This document shows positions 1 through 9,915 of a stretch of 40,546 nt of DNA, in pieces. The position numbers and the translations under genes are program-made. The stretch's first letter is position 1. Every line of letters begins with the position of its first letter. Below the pieces are notes generated by a model. The model made no database searches. It had not been told where the DNA came from and worked only from the letters and a program-made list of their open reading frames with translations. The stretch spans positions 1-40,546 of the forward strand of contig DRQN01000076.1 of the NCBI GenBank assembly GCA_011371455.1. The letters are read 5' to 3'. This DNA comes from Gammaproteobacteria bacterium (GTDB taxonomy: Bacteria; Pseudomonadota; Gammaproteobacteria; SZUA-152).

Positions 1-98
1 CGTTGCCCAGGGTATTGCCATTGGCGTCGGTCTCGACAAGGGCGGTGAGCTGGCCGCCGGGGCTGTAGTCGTAGCGCAGGGTCTTGTGACGGGCCATG
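1..98 (-). pseudogene. YD-repeat (RHS-like) protein fragment, running off the window edge
   Basis: Reverse complement reads MARHKTLRYDYSPGGQLTALVETDANGNTLGN, a typical YD-repeat motif. The upstream side is occupied by another gene. Only about 33 codons are visible, so pseudogene versus 5' end of an ORF is unresolved. Confidence 0.45.
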
Positions 99-118
99 GC
101 AGACAAAGGAGGTTGGTG

Positions 119-505
119 ATGTTGATATTGAAGCGGAATCAATGGAAGAAGGGGGTTGTGGGTGCGGTGGCCGGTGTGGTGATGTTGGGTGCCGGGGGGG
201 TGAGTGCTGGAGCGGTGTGGATTAGCGGGGTGAAGGTTGTTCAGACGCTCAGTGATGCGGGGGCTTATGGCGACTGCATGGCTCACATGAGCAAGCCGAT
301 CAGCGACTATATCAGCGGTTGTCCCGGTAATGGCTGGGTGACCTTCAGCTGTGACGGCACCTACAACAGCAAGGACGCCGGGCAGCGCAAGTTCGAATCG
401 GCGCAATTGGCCCTGGCGCTGGGCTACCGGGTCAGTCTCCTTGTGGATAACACCAAGAAACACAATGGGTATTGTTACGCGCGACGCATAGATATCTACA
501 AGTAG
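119..505 (+). CDS. Small secreted Cys-containing protein of unknown function
   Basis: ATG at 119 preceded by AGGAGG; N-terminal KRNQWKKGVVGAVAGVVMLGAGGVSAGA signal-like segment; four Cys in the mature part; C-terminal KKHNGYCYARRIDIYK. Confidence 0.6.
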   Translation: MLILKRNQWKKGVVGAVAGVVMLGAGGVSAGAVWISGVKVVQTLSDAGAYGDCMAHMSKPISDYISGCPGNGWVTFSCDGTYNSKDAGQRKFESAQLALALGYRVSLLVDNTKKHNGYCYARRIDIYK

Positions 506-725
506 CGGCCATGCTGGGTATCCATGCAAATTGCCTGGACGATAGCACAGCCTTTTGCGCCGTCTCTCTTCGTTATCCTGCCAGCATCCGGCCAGGACAC
601 TGAGGGTTGATCTCCGGCGTAATGCGCTTTGGTTGTTTGGTTCCGGCTTGTGCATCCTGCCGTTGTCTGCCGGGGTGCATGGGGTGTTTGGAGAAATGCC
701 GGCTTTTCAGGCTTGGGGACGGGAT

Positions 726-2816
726 ATGAAAAACGGAATGGAACGCCGGTTTTGCGGCCGTGAATCCGGGCGGGTCGCGCGGAGGGCGGCATTTTTATTG
801 ACGCTCACGGTACTCTGCCTGGGGTTGCCGGTCACTTCGGTGTTGGCCGCCGCCGTCGATACCGCCCGTGTGCAGGGCGTCGCCTGGCTGCTGCAGGCGC
901 AGAACCGGGATGGCAGCTGGGGTGTGGCGGCGGGTGAGGATGGCGCGACGGTCGCCACCACCGCCGAGGCCCTGGCGGCCCTGCGCCATGCCGGCGTCGG
1001 CCACGGGGTGGTCTATTCGCGCGGGCTTTCCTGGCTGGCCAATGCCCGCGCCGGCAGCGTCGATGCCCTGGCGCGCAAGCTCATTGCCCTGGAGGCGGCG
1101 GGCATGGATGCCGCGGCGGCCGGCCTGCCTGACGACCTGTTGGCGTTGCGCAATGCAGGAAAGGGCTGGGGCAGTTTCGGCGATTATCAGAGCGGGGCGC
1201 TGGATACGGCGCTGGCGCTGGAGGCGCTGCGTGTTTCCGGTATCGCTTACCCGGACTCGGGCACTTCACTGGACGTCCTTCGTGAGTTGCAATTGCCTGG
1301 TGACGCTGGCTGGACATTCGGCGCCAAGAGTTCGTCCTCGCCGGGATATATCTTTCCCACCAGTTTTGCCCTGGTGGCGCTCAGCCACTCTGCCGGCAGC
1401 GCGGCCAATATCCGCCGCGGCGTCAACTGGCTGCTGAGCCGGCAGCAGGCCGATGATTCTTTTCTCGATACGGACGGCATCGCCGCGGGGGCCGTTCAGC
1501 AAACGGCGCTGGCCTTGATCGCCCTGCAGGCCGCGGCGGCGGCCAATATCAGCGAGGCGCTGAATGCCGCAACCCGGATGGCGGCGGCGCGTGATTTCCT
1601 GGCGGCCCGACAGGCTGCCGATGGTGGCTGGAATGGCGATGCCCTGCAAACGGCGCTGGCCCTGCGCGCCTTGCCGGCGATGACGCTGCCGGACGGTGAC
1701 GGGGACGGCATTCCCGATGCGGCCGAGCCTTTGCTGGGCACCGATGCCGCCATTGCCGATGGCTGGCTGCTGGTTCAGGATGATCCCGATGGCCTGCGGG
1801 GTTCGTCGTTTGTACGGGAGGCGCTGGTCAATCGCAATTTTGCCTTTACGCCCACTGCCAGTGGTGGCCAGGCGCCGTATGCCTGGGGGCTGGCGGGCGG
1901 GCAGTTGCCGCCGGGTATCGGGCTCGATGCGGCGACGGGCCGCTTGAGTGGCAGGCCCGCCGTGGCGGGGGTCTTTGCGCTCAGTCTTGTCATTACCGAT
2001 GCGGCCGTGAACAGCGTGATCGTGCCGGGGCGGATCCGGGTGCTGGCGGTGAACGAGACCGGCGTGGATACGGATGGCGACGGCATGCCCAGCGTGTGGG
2101 AGTTGCAGCAGGGCTTTGATCCTGTCTCGGCGGGCGACGCCAGCGGGGATGCCGATGGCGATGGCCTGAGCAATCTGCGCGAATACCAGAACGGCACCGA
2201 TCCGCGTTCTTCTTCCGCGGACAGTGATGGCGACGGCATGCCTGACGGGTTTGAAATAGTGCACGGCCTGAATCGCCTCGACGCCGCCGATGCCGCTCTG
2301 GACAAGGACGGCGATGGTGTGGCCAATCTGGCGGAATACCAGCAAGGCCGGAACCCGAGTGTGAATGAGGCGGCGGTGTTTGCGGTGGTGTTGATGGGCG
2401 ATGGCATGGGCGACACGGATAACGATGGTCTGCCGGACAGCTTTGAAAACGCCCATGGCCTGGATTTGAACGTGGACGATGCCGATGGGGACGCCGATGG
2501 CGATGGCCTGAGCAATATCGATGAATACCGCCGCGGCACGCGCCCGGACAGGGCGGATACGGATGGCGATGGCCTGCCCGATGGCTTTGAGGCGCGTCAC
2601 GGGTTCAATCCCCACGATCCGGCCGATGCGGGGCGGGATGCCGATGGCGACGGTTTGAGCAATCTTCAGGAGTTGCAGTGGGGCAGTGATCCCCGCAAGA
2701 CGGACAGCGATGCCGATAACGTGGCGGATGGCGCCGAGGTGAGTGCAGGCAGGAATCCGGCGGTCAACGAGGCGGCGGTGATCCGGCTGCTCTCCGGCGA
2801 CAAGGTGAACCCATGA
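726..2816 (+). CDS. Secreted multidomain protein: prenyltransferase/squalene-cyclase-like repeats, putative Ig domain, about 9-10 thrombospondin type-3-like Ca-binding repeats
   Basis: Part of ORF 555..2816; start set at 726 because a signal peptide follows (RRAAFLLTLTVLCLGLPVTSVLAA). QNRDGSWG/TTAEALAAL alpha-toroid repeats; LPPGIGLDAATGRLSGRPAVAG Ig-like motif; repeated DTDGDGMPD/DADGDGLSN motifs. Confidence 0.8.
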   Translation: MKNGMERRFCGRESGRVARRAAFLLTLTVLCLGLPVTSVLAAAVDTARVQGVAWLLQAQNRDGSWGVAAGEDGATVATTAEALAALRHAGVGHGVVYSRGLSWLANARAGSVDALARKLIALEAAGMDAAAAGLPDDLLALRNAGKGWGSFGDYQSGALDTALALEALRVSGIAYPDSGTSLDVLRELQLPGDAGWTFGAKSSSSPGYIFPTSFALVALSHSAGSAANIRRGVNWLLSRQQADDSFLDTDGIAAGAVQQTALALIALQAAAAANISEALNAATRMAAARDFLAARQAADGGWNGDALQTALALRALPAMTLPDGDGDGIPDAAEPLLGTDAAIADGWLLVQDDPDGLRGSSFVREALVNRNFAFTPTASGGQAPYAWGLAGGQLPPGIGLDAATGRLSGRPAVAGVFALSLVITDAAVNSVIVPGRIRVLAVNETGVDTDGDGMPSVWELQQGFDPVSAGDASGDADGDGLSNLREYQNGTDPRSSSADSDGDGMPDGFEIVHGLNRLDAADAALDKDGDGVANLAEYQQGRNPSVNEAAVFAVVLMGDGMGDTDNDGLPDSFENAHGLDLNVDDADGDADGDGLSNIDEYRRGTRPDRADTDGDGLPDGFEARHGFNPHDPADAGRDADGDGLSNLQELQWGSDPRKTDSDADNVADGAEVSAGRNPAVNEAAVIRLLSGDKVNP

Positions 2817-3415
2817 ACAGAGTGCGACCAATTATTGCCGCCTTGTTTGTCGGCTGGGTGTCGGGGGCCGGGTCGTGGTATGTCATCACCAAGGCCCCGG
2901 ATGCTGCCGGGGAGCGGGGGCAGCATGATGCGCTGTCCGCCGGGCCGGATTCGCCCGCCGGTGAGGCCGGGGAGGAGCGGCTGGCCGTTTTTCCGCCGCC
3001 TGCCGAGACGGGGAATTCGCGCGATGTTTCCGTCCGGGCGGTCTTGCCACCGGTGGTCGATGACATGCCGGTGGACATGCCCATGCTGCCGGTGGCGGCC
3101 GGGAATCCGGCGGATGATGGCGTTGTGCAGGATACCGGTGAATTCATCGATGCCGATGATCCGGAGGCCTATGTTGCCTATTTGAATGCCCGCTCCGATG
3201 GCGACACGGTGCAGGATACCGGTGAATTTCTCGATGTCGGGAATCCATTGGCATACGTGGGCGATGACTCTTCGCCCCGGCTGCCCCAGGATACCGGTGA
3301 GTTCATCGATGTCGATGACCCGCAGGCCTATGCGGCCTATTGGGACAGGCAGAGCGATGGCGTGGTGCACGATACGGGAGAGTTCGTCGCGGTCGATGCC
3401 TGGCAGGCGCCGTAG
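2813..3415 (+). CDS. Small exported or membrane-anchored protein with four DTGEF repeats, translationally coupled to the upstream gene
   Basis: ATGA overlap with the preceding stop; N-terminal hydrophobic segment; (Q/H)DTGEF(I/L/V) motifs with codons starting at 3131, 3215, 3290 and 3371. Confidence 0.7.
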   Translation: MNRVRPIIAALFVGWVSGAGSWYVITKAPDAAGERGQHDALSAGPDSPAGEAGEERLAVFPPPAETGNSRDVSVRAVLPPVVDDMPVDMPMLPVAAGNPADDGVVQDTGEFIDADDPEAYVAYLNARSDGDTVQDTGEFLDVGNPLAYVGDDSSPRLPQDTGEFIDVDDPQAYAAYWDRQSDGVVHDTGEFVAVDAWQAP

Positions 3416-3566
3416 GTTTCCGGGAGGCTCCTTGCAGGGGTGCGCTGCCTTCCATGATAGCCATAGCCCCGTAAATAGCCCCGTATCATTTTCACCCCCG
3501 GGGCAGGCCGCGCCCGCGATGAATGATGGCGCGACTGAAAGCCGCAGATGTTGTTCTCCTTTCCCC

Positions 3567-3594
3567 TTGATTTTCAAATATTCATCACTATTAT
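3567..3594 (+). promoter_or_regulatory. Sigma70-like promoter of groES-groEL
   Basis: TTGATT (3567-3572), 16-bp spacer, TATTAT (3589-3594), overlapping the CIRCE element. Confidence 0.5.
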
Positions 3595-3620
3595 TAGCGC
3601 TCACTCGATGCGAGTGCTAA
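3594..3620 (+). promoter_or_regulatory. CIRCE operator (HrcA binding site)
   Basis: TTAGCGCTC-N9-GAGTGCTAA, one mismatch to consensus TTAGCACTC-N9-GAGTGCTAA, upstream of groES. Confidence 0.93.
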
Positions 3621-3702
3621 TCGCATCCCCCTTTGGCGGGCCGGTGAGCGGCCCGTGGACAACTCTTTTGTAGTAACACCTGTAAATCTGAGGAGATAGT
3701 AA

Positions 3703-3993
3703 ATGAACATTCGTCCTTTGCATGATCGCGTGCTGGTTCGCCGCATGGAGGAGGAGACCACCACCGCGGGTGGTATCGTCCTGCCGGGCTCCGCCGCCGA
3801 GAAGCCCAACCAGGGCGAGGTGTTGGCCGTGGGCAATGGCAAGATCCTGGAAGATGGCAGTGTTCGCCCCATGGACGTGAAGGTTGGTGACAAGGTTCTG
3901 TTCGGTCAGTACGGCGGTACCCCTGTCAAGGTCGACGGCGAAGAGCTGCTGATGATGCGTGAAGAAGACATCCAGGCCGTTATCGAAGGCTGA
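3703..3993 (+). CDS. groES: Co-chaperonin GroES
   Basis: [35 protein letters not shown]..., 96 aa, RBS GAGG. Confidence 0.98.
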   Translation: MNIRPLHDRVLVRRMEEETTTAGGIVLPGSAAEKPNQGEVLAVGNGKILEDGSVRPMDVKVGDKVLFGQYGGTPVKVDGEELLMMREEDIQAVIEG

Positions 3994-4034
3994 TCGCGCT
4001 CCCGCAACTGATTGATCTGTAATACATAATTTAG

Positions 4035-5705
<1,671 letters not shown>

Positions 5706-5744
5706 GCAGCCCTTTGCCCCGGCTGTGATCAGCCGAGTGTAATA

Positions 5745-5775
5745 GACCCCGCCGGGTGACCGGCGGGGTCTTTTT
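5745..5775 (+). terminator. Rho-independent terminator after groEL
   Basis: GACCCCGCCGG-GTGA-CCGGCGGGGTC followed by TTTTT. Confidence 0.92.
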
Positions 5776-5862
5776 GTAGCGCCTGTCAAAACTGATCAAT
5801 CTCCGCTGTCGTGATAGCCTGATGGCCGGGCCGGAAAAACACATGACCAATGGAGGCGTGGA

Positions 5863-6300
5863 ATGGTTGCATACAAGAGGATTCTGGCGACCCTCGATCA
5901 GGGGCATGATGGTGAGCTGGTGTGCCAGCGGGCCGCCGAGCTGGCGGAAAGATATTCCGCCCAACTGCTATTGTTGCACGTGGTGGAGTATGTACCCATC
6001 GATCTCGGCAGCGAGCTGATGCTGCCGCAGCCGATGGAGATCGAGGAGTCTCTGGTGGCGCGGGCAAAGGATTATCTGGCCGACAAGGTGAAAGCGCTGC
6101 ATGGCATCGACGTCGCTTCGCACGTTGAAGTGGGGGTGACAAAGCTGGAGATCATCCGTTATGCGGATGACAACGATGTGGATCTGATCGTCATCGGTCG
6201 TCATAGCCGGCACGGCATCTTCAGATTGCTGGGCTCCACCGCCAATGCAATTTTGCACAGCGCACACTGTGATGTCCTGGCCGTGAACATCGCGGAGTAG
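5863..6300 (+). CDS. Universal stress protein, UspA family
   Basis: MVAYKRILATLDQGHDGELVCQRAAELA...; C-terminal DLIVIGRHSRHGIFRLLGSTANAILHSAHCDVLAV (G-2x-G-9x-G(S/T) type motif). Confidence 0.92.
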   Translation: MVAYKRILATLDQGHDGELVCQRAAELAERYSAQLLLLHVVEYVPIDLGSELMLPQPMEIEESLVARAKDYLADKVKALHGIDVASHVEVGVTKLEIIRYADDNDVDLIVIGRHSRHGIFRLLGSTANAILHSAHCDVLAVNIAE

Positions 6301-6668
6301 CATCTGCTCCCGGGGGAGGCCTGCGGGCAATCCTGTGAGCACCTCCAGGGCTGCCCGGCGCAAGGTTGTCGAGTCTTTGGTCTGTCGTATAGAAATCGAC
6401 AATCGATTCTACTTGATTGCTACGATATCAACGGCTTGGTGCCTTTTCTCTTACCGGTGCATGGCCTCGTGCAAGAGGTGTCCGAAAGTGCCTATTTTTG
6501 CTGCGCAGTAGTACGGGGGACGGCCCGGCGCGGCCTGGACATTTCCGCAGGCCGCCCTTCTTCGCAGTAAAAAATGCTTTGAAATAAGGGGTTTGGGCGA
6601 ATCGGGCGGGCCTGTGGCCACTTGCTTTGGTGCCGGTCGATTAGTTGATCTTTTTTATCAAATATACG

Positions 6669-6698
6669 TTGACACTCGCATTCGGATTGTTCTAGCAT
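6669..6698 (+). promoter_or_regulatory. Candidate sigma70 promoter upstream of the ACIII operon
   Basis: TTGACA (6669-6674), N18, TAGCAT (6693-6698); a dyad TAGATAT-TATCG-ATATCTA follows at 6708-6726. Confidence 0.4.
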
Positions 6699-7054
6699 CG
6701 GTAGCCATAGATATTATCGATATCTAGAAATACCAAGCCAATAAAAATAATCAAATACTAATATAGCTGGCGCTTCAATGTCGGTGCATGCCGGCGGGGG
6801 AGCGCGGTCAGACGACAACAATAACCATCCACGTCTGTCCGCTGAGTCTGGCCAAAAAATAATATTGAGTGAGAGGGGGTATGCCGCGTTAGCGGTCATC
6901 CCAAATATCGCGGCATTGCCCGCGAATCCTGAACATTTCCGAGTTGTACCTAATGGACGCTTTGTTGGTGTTTTTCCAGCAAGGTGGTGGCGTTTCTGTT
7001 TTCGGGTTTTTTCACCCGTGGGGCGGAAATAATCAATATGCACAGAGGGTTGAT

Positions 7055-7669
7055 ATGGCTGTGAATAAGCGAATTCCTGCTCGTAATCGCCGCGGACGCG
7101 TGGGGCTGGCCTGGGCGCTGGGCCTTGTTGCCTGTTTTTTACTGGTCGTGCCTGTGGCCATGGCCGCGAAATACGATGTGGTTGCGCCGGGTGGAAGTCA
7201 CGATGGCGAGGACGTAAAGCAGCCCATCGAGTTTCCGCACGACATTCATGTCAAGGATAACGATATCAACTGCATGTACTGCCACAGCTACGCCCGGCGC
7301 AGCAATGTGGCGGGCATCCCTCCAACCAGCAAGTGCATGGGCTGCCACAAGATGGTGGCGACGGACAAGCCGCGCATCAAGCAGCTGACCGAATATTGGG
7401 AAAACAAGGAATCACCGCCGTGGAAGAAGGTGAATGATTTGCCGGACTTCGTGTATTTCACCCATGAAATACATTTAAAGACGTTGTTGTTCGATCGTGA
7501 GATCCCGGTGGAAGACGTCAAAGAGGTCTGTGCCCTCTGTCACGGGGACGTGGAAAACATGACCGTGGCGAAGAAGGTCAAACCGCTGAACATGGGCTGG
7601 TGTGTCGGTTGTCACATCGAGAATAAAGAGCTGGGCGCGCCGGGCGATTGCTGGAAATGCCACAAGTAG
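7055..7669 (+). CDS. actA: Pentaheme cytochrome c, ACIII subunit ActA-like
   Basis: Start 7055 within ORF 6944..7669; signal/anchor segment; five CXXCH motifs (CMYCH, CMGCH, CALCH, CVGCH, CWKCH); first gene in ACIII order. Confidence 0.85.
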   Translation: MAVNKRIPARNRRGRVGLAWALGLVACFLLVVPVAMAAKYDVVAPGGSHDGEDVKQPIEFPHDIHVKDNDINCMYCHSYARRSNVAGIPPTSKCMGCHKMVATDKPRIKQLTEYWENKESPPWKKVNDLPDFVYFTHEIHLKTLLFDREIPVEDVKEVCALCHGDVENMTVAKKVKPLNMGWCVGCHIENKELGAPGDCWKCHK

Positions 7670-7687
7670 CGGCCGCGGGTCGATAGA

Positions 7688-9913
7688 GTGAGTAAGCTTA
7701 TGTCTGTAAAAATGAACCGTAGAAGTTTCATGAAAATGATGGGCTGGGGTGGAGCCGGCACCCTGCTGGCGGGTTGCGACATGCCCAGCACGGTAACCCT
7801 GGAGGAGGGGCGGGAAGAAGTCATTTCCTATCTGTCGCCGGAGGAATATGTGATCCCCGGGGTTGGCGTCTGGTATGCCTCGACGTGCACCCAGTGTGCC
7901 GCCGGCTGCGGCATTCATGGCCGCGTGCGTGAAGGGCGCGTGCTGAAGCTGGAGGGCAACCCCGCCTCGCCGGTCAACAGGGGCAAGCTGTGCCTGATGG
8001 GGCAGGCCGGCGTGCAGAATCATTACAACCCCGATCGCGTCACCACGCCGTTGTTGCGCAGTGGTGGCAGCTTGTCGCCGGTGTCCTGGGAAAAGGCCGA
8101 ACAGGTGCTGGCCGAAAAGCTGGGTGGCGTGACGAGTGGCCGTTTTGCCTGGTTTACCGGCAGCATGAGTGGTCACCAGTTATCGTTGGTCTCCAGTCAT
8201 CTCGATGCCATGGGTTCGGACAAGCACTTCGTGCACGAAGTGGTCAACAACAGTGTCGCACAGGCGGTATATGCCGATATGTTTGGTGATGCGTCACCGC
8301 GCCTGCGTATCGACAAGGCAAGAATGGTGCTGTCGTTTGGCGCCGATTTCATGGGAACCAGTGAATCGCCGCTGCTTTATTCCGGCGACTACACCCGCTT
8401 CCGCACCGGCGACACCCGCGGCCTGCTGGTGCAGGTGGAGCCAAAGATGTCGCTGACCGGTGGCAGCGCGGATCTGTGGATGCCCATCAGGCCGGGCACC
8501 GAGGGCGTGCTGGCGTTGGGTATCGCCAACCTTCTGCTCAACAAACTGAAGATGAGCGACGCCGGCATCCCTGCGGATGTGCGCGCCATGATCAATGACT
8601 ACGACGTGACCTCGGTGGCGCGTATTACCGGCGTCGCGGGCCATCGCATCCAGCGCGTTGCCGCCCTGTTGCAGGAACGTTCGCCGAGCCTGGTGTTGGC
8701 GGGCGCGGCTGTCGAGGGACATACTCATGGTTATGCCTCGACTGCCGCGGTGATGATGATCAACCATATCCTTGGCAACGTTGGCAGGACCATCGAGCCT
8801 GGTGCCCGGATGCCCTTCCCGCAGCTGGCGGCGAAGCGTGGCGGCACGTCGGACCTCGTTGCCTTCGCCGAGGCCGCCAGGGGGCAACAGCTGGATGCAG
8901 TGATCTTTCACGCCAGTAACCCTGTCTATACCGCACCTGCCTCGCTGGGGCTCGAAGAGGGCCTGGCCAATATCGCCTTCAAGGTAGCCATAGCCCAATT
9001 CCCGGACGAGACCGCCATGGCGGCCGATCTGGTGCTGCCGGCAGCATCCTATCTGGAGGACTGGGGCACCCAGGCGCCGGCCTTCCTTGGTGGTGGGGCC
9101 GCGCTGCAGATGCAGCAGCCATTGATGGAAAAGCTGCATGCCGAGACACGGGGATTCGGTGACATCGTGCTGACCCTGCTCAAACAGCGTAGGGACGCCG
9201 GTTTCGAGGCGTTCGAGGACTACTATGGCTATTTGCGCAATGCCTTTGCCGCGCTACCGGCTTCCGTGAAGGACGGTACGGCCAGCGATGAGGCCTTCTG
9301 GAACGGCGCCTTGCAGACTGGCGTGGTGATGCTGCCTGTGGATGTCGCGCCCTTGAAATCCACGGTGGTCGCCTTCGATCCCCCCAGGGGTGGCAATGAC
9401 GCCGCCGATGGCCTGACCCTGATTCCCTCGCCGCGCATGGGCCTGTGGGATGGCCGTCACGCCAATCTGCCCTGGCTGCAGGAGGCGCCGGATCAGATCA
9501 GCAAGGTGGTATGGGACAGCTGGGCGGAGATTCACCCGGAAACCGCGCAGAAAAATGGCATCTCCCAGGGCGATCTAATCAGTGTTAGTTCCGCTCATGG
9601 CGAGATCAGGACGCGCGCTGTTCTGCTCAAGAGCATGCATCGCGATGCCGTGGCGGTGCCGCTGGGCCAGGGGCATGAAGCCTATGGCCGCTACGCGAAA
9701 GGCGTTGGCGTCAATCCGCTGAAGATCATCGATCCGGCCCGGGACGAAAAAACCGGAGAACTGGCCATGTACGCCACCCGGGTCAGCATCAAACGCATTG
9801 CCGGGCCGGAACAGTTTGGACTGGTCAAGGCAGGCGGCAGCGACACACAGGCCGGCCGCAGACTGGTAGTGACGGTGCCGGCTGAGCAGCTCAGACGTAC
9901 GGAGGGGGCGTAA
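7688..9913 (+). CDS. actB1: Molybdopterin-oxidoreductase-fold subunit, ActB1 half of ActB
   Basis: Twin-arginine motif RRSFMKMMGWGGAGTLLAGC; CX2CX3CX27C motif; LSFGADFMGT region resembling ActB. GTG start at 7688 or ATG at 7700. Confidence 0.85.
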   Translation: MSKLMSVKMNRRSFMKMMGWGGAGTLLAGCDMPSTVTLEEGREEVISYLSPEEYVIPGVGVWYASTCTQCAAGCGIHGRVREGRVLKLEGNPASPVNRGKLCLMGQAGVQNHYNPDRVTTPLLRSGGSLSPVSWEKAEQVLAEKLGGVTSGRFAWFTGSMSGHQLSLVSSHLDAMGSDKHFVHEVVNNSVAQAVYADMFGDASPRLRIDKARMVLSFGADFMGTSESPLLYSGDYTRFRTGDTRGLLVQVEPKMSLTGGSADLWMPIRPGTEGVLALGIANLLLNKLKMSDAGIPADVRAMINDYDVTSVARITGVAGHRIQRVAALLQERSPSLVLAGAAVEGHTHGYASTAAVMMINHILGNVGRTIEPGARMPFPQLAAKRGGTSDLVAFAEAARGQQLDAVIFHASNPVYTAPASLGLEEGLANIAFKVAIAQFPDETAMAADLVLPAASYLEDWGTQAPAFLGGGAALQMQQPLMEKLHAETRGFGDIVLTLLKQRRDAGFEAFEDYYGYLRNAFAALPASVKDGTASDEAFWNGALQTGVVMLPVDVAPLKSTVVAFDPPRGGNDAADGLTLIPSPRMGLWDGRHANLPWLQEAPDQISKVVWDSWAEIHPETAQKNGISQGDLISVSSAHGEIRTRAVLLKSMHRDAVAVPLGQGHEAYGRYAKGVGVNPLKIIDPARDEKTGELAMYATRVSIKRIAGPEQFGLVKAGGSDTQAGRRLVVTVPAEQLRRTEGA

Positions 9914-9915
9914 TC

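Noticed and set aside
1-505. RHS toxin-immunity pair
   Set aside because: Only a YD-repeat fragment is visible and the neighbouring ORF has a signal peptide and lies at the wrong side for a C-terminal toxin/immunity cassette; no support.
1266-2831. Long minus-strand ORF (521 aa) opposite the Ca-repeat gene
   Set aside because: Shadow ORF: repetitive His/Ile/Ala-rich translation antisense to a strongly supported gene in high-GC DNA.
6645-6661. FNR-like TTGAT...ATCAA upstream of the ACIII operon
   Set aside because: Spacer is 7 nt (CTTTTTT), whereas the FNR/Anr box requires 4; not a valid site as read.
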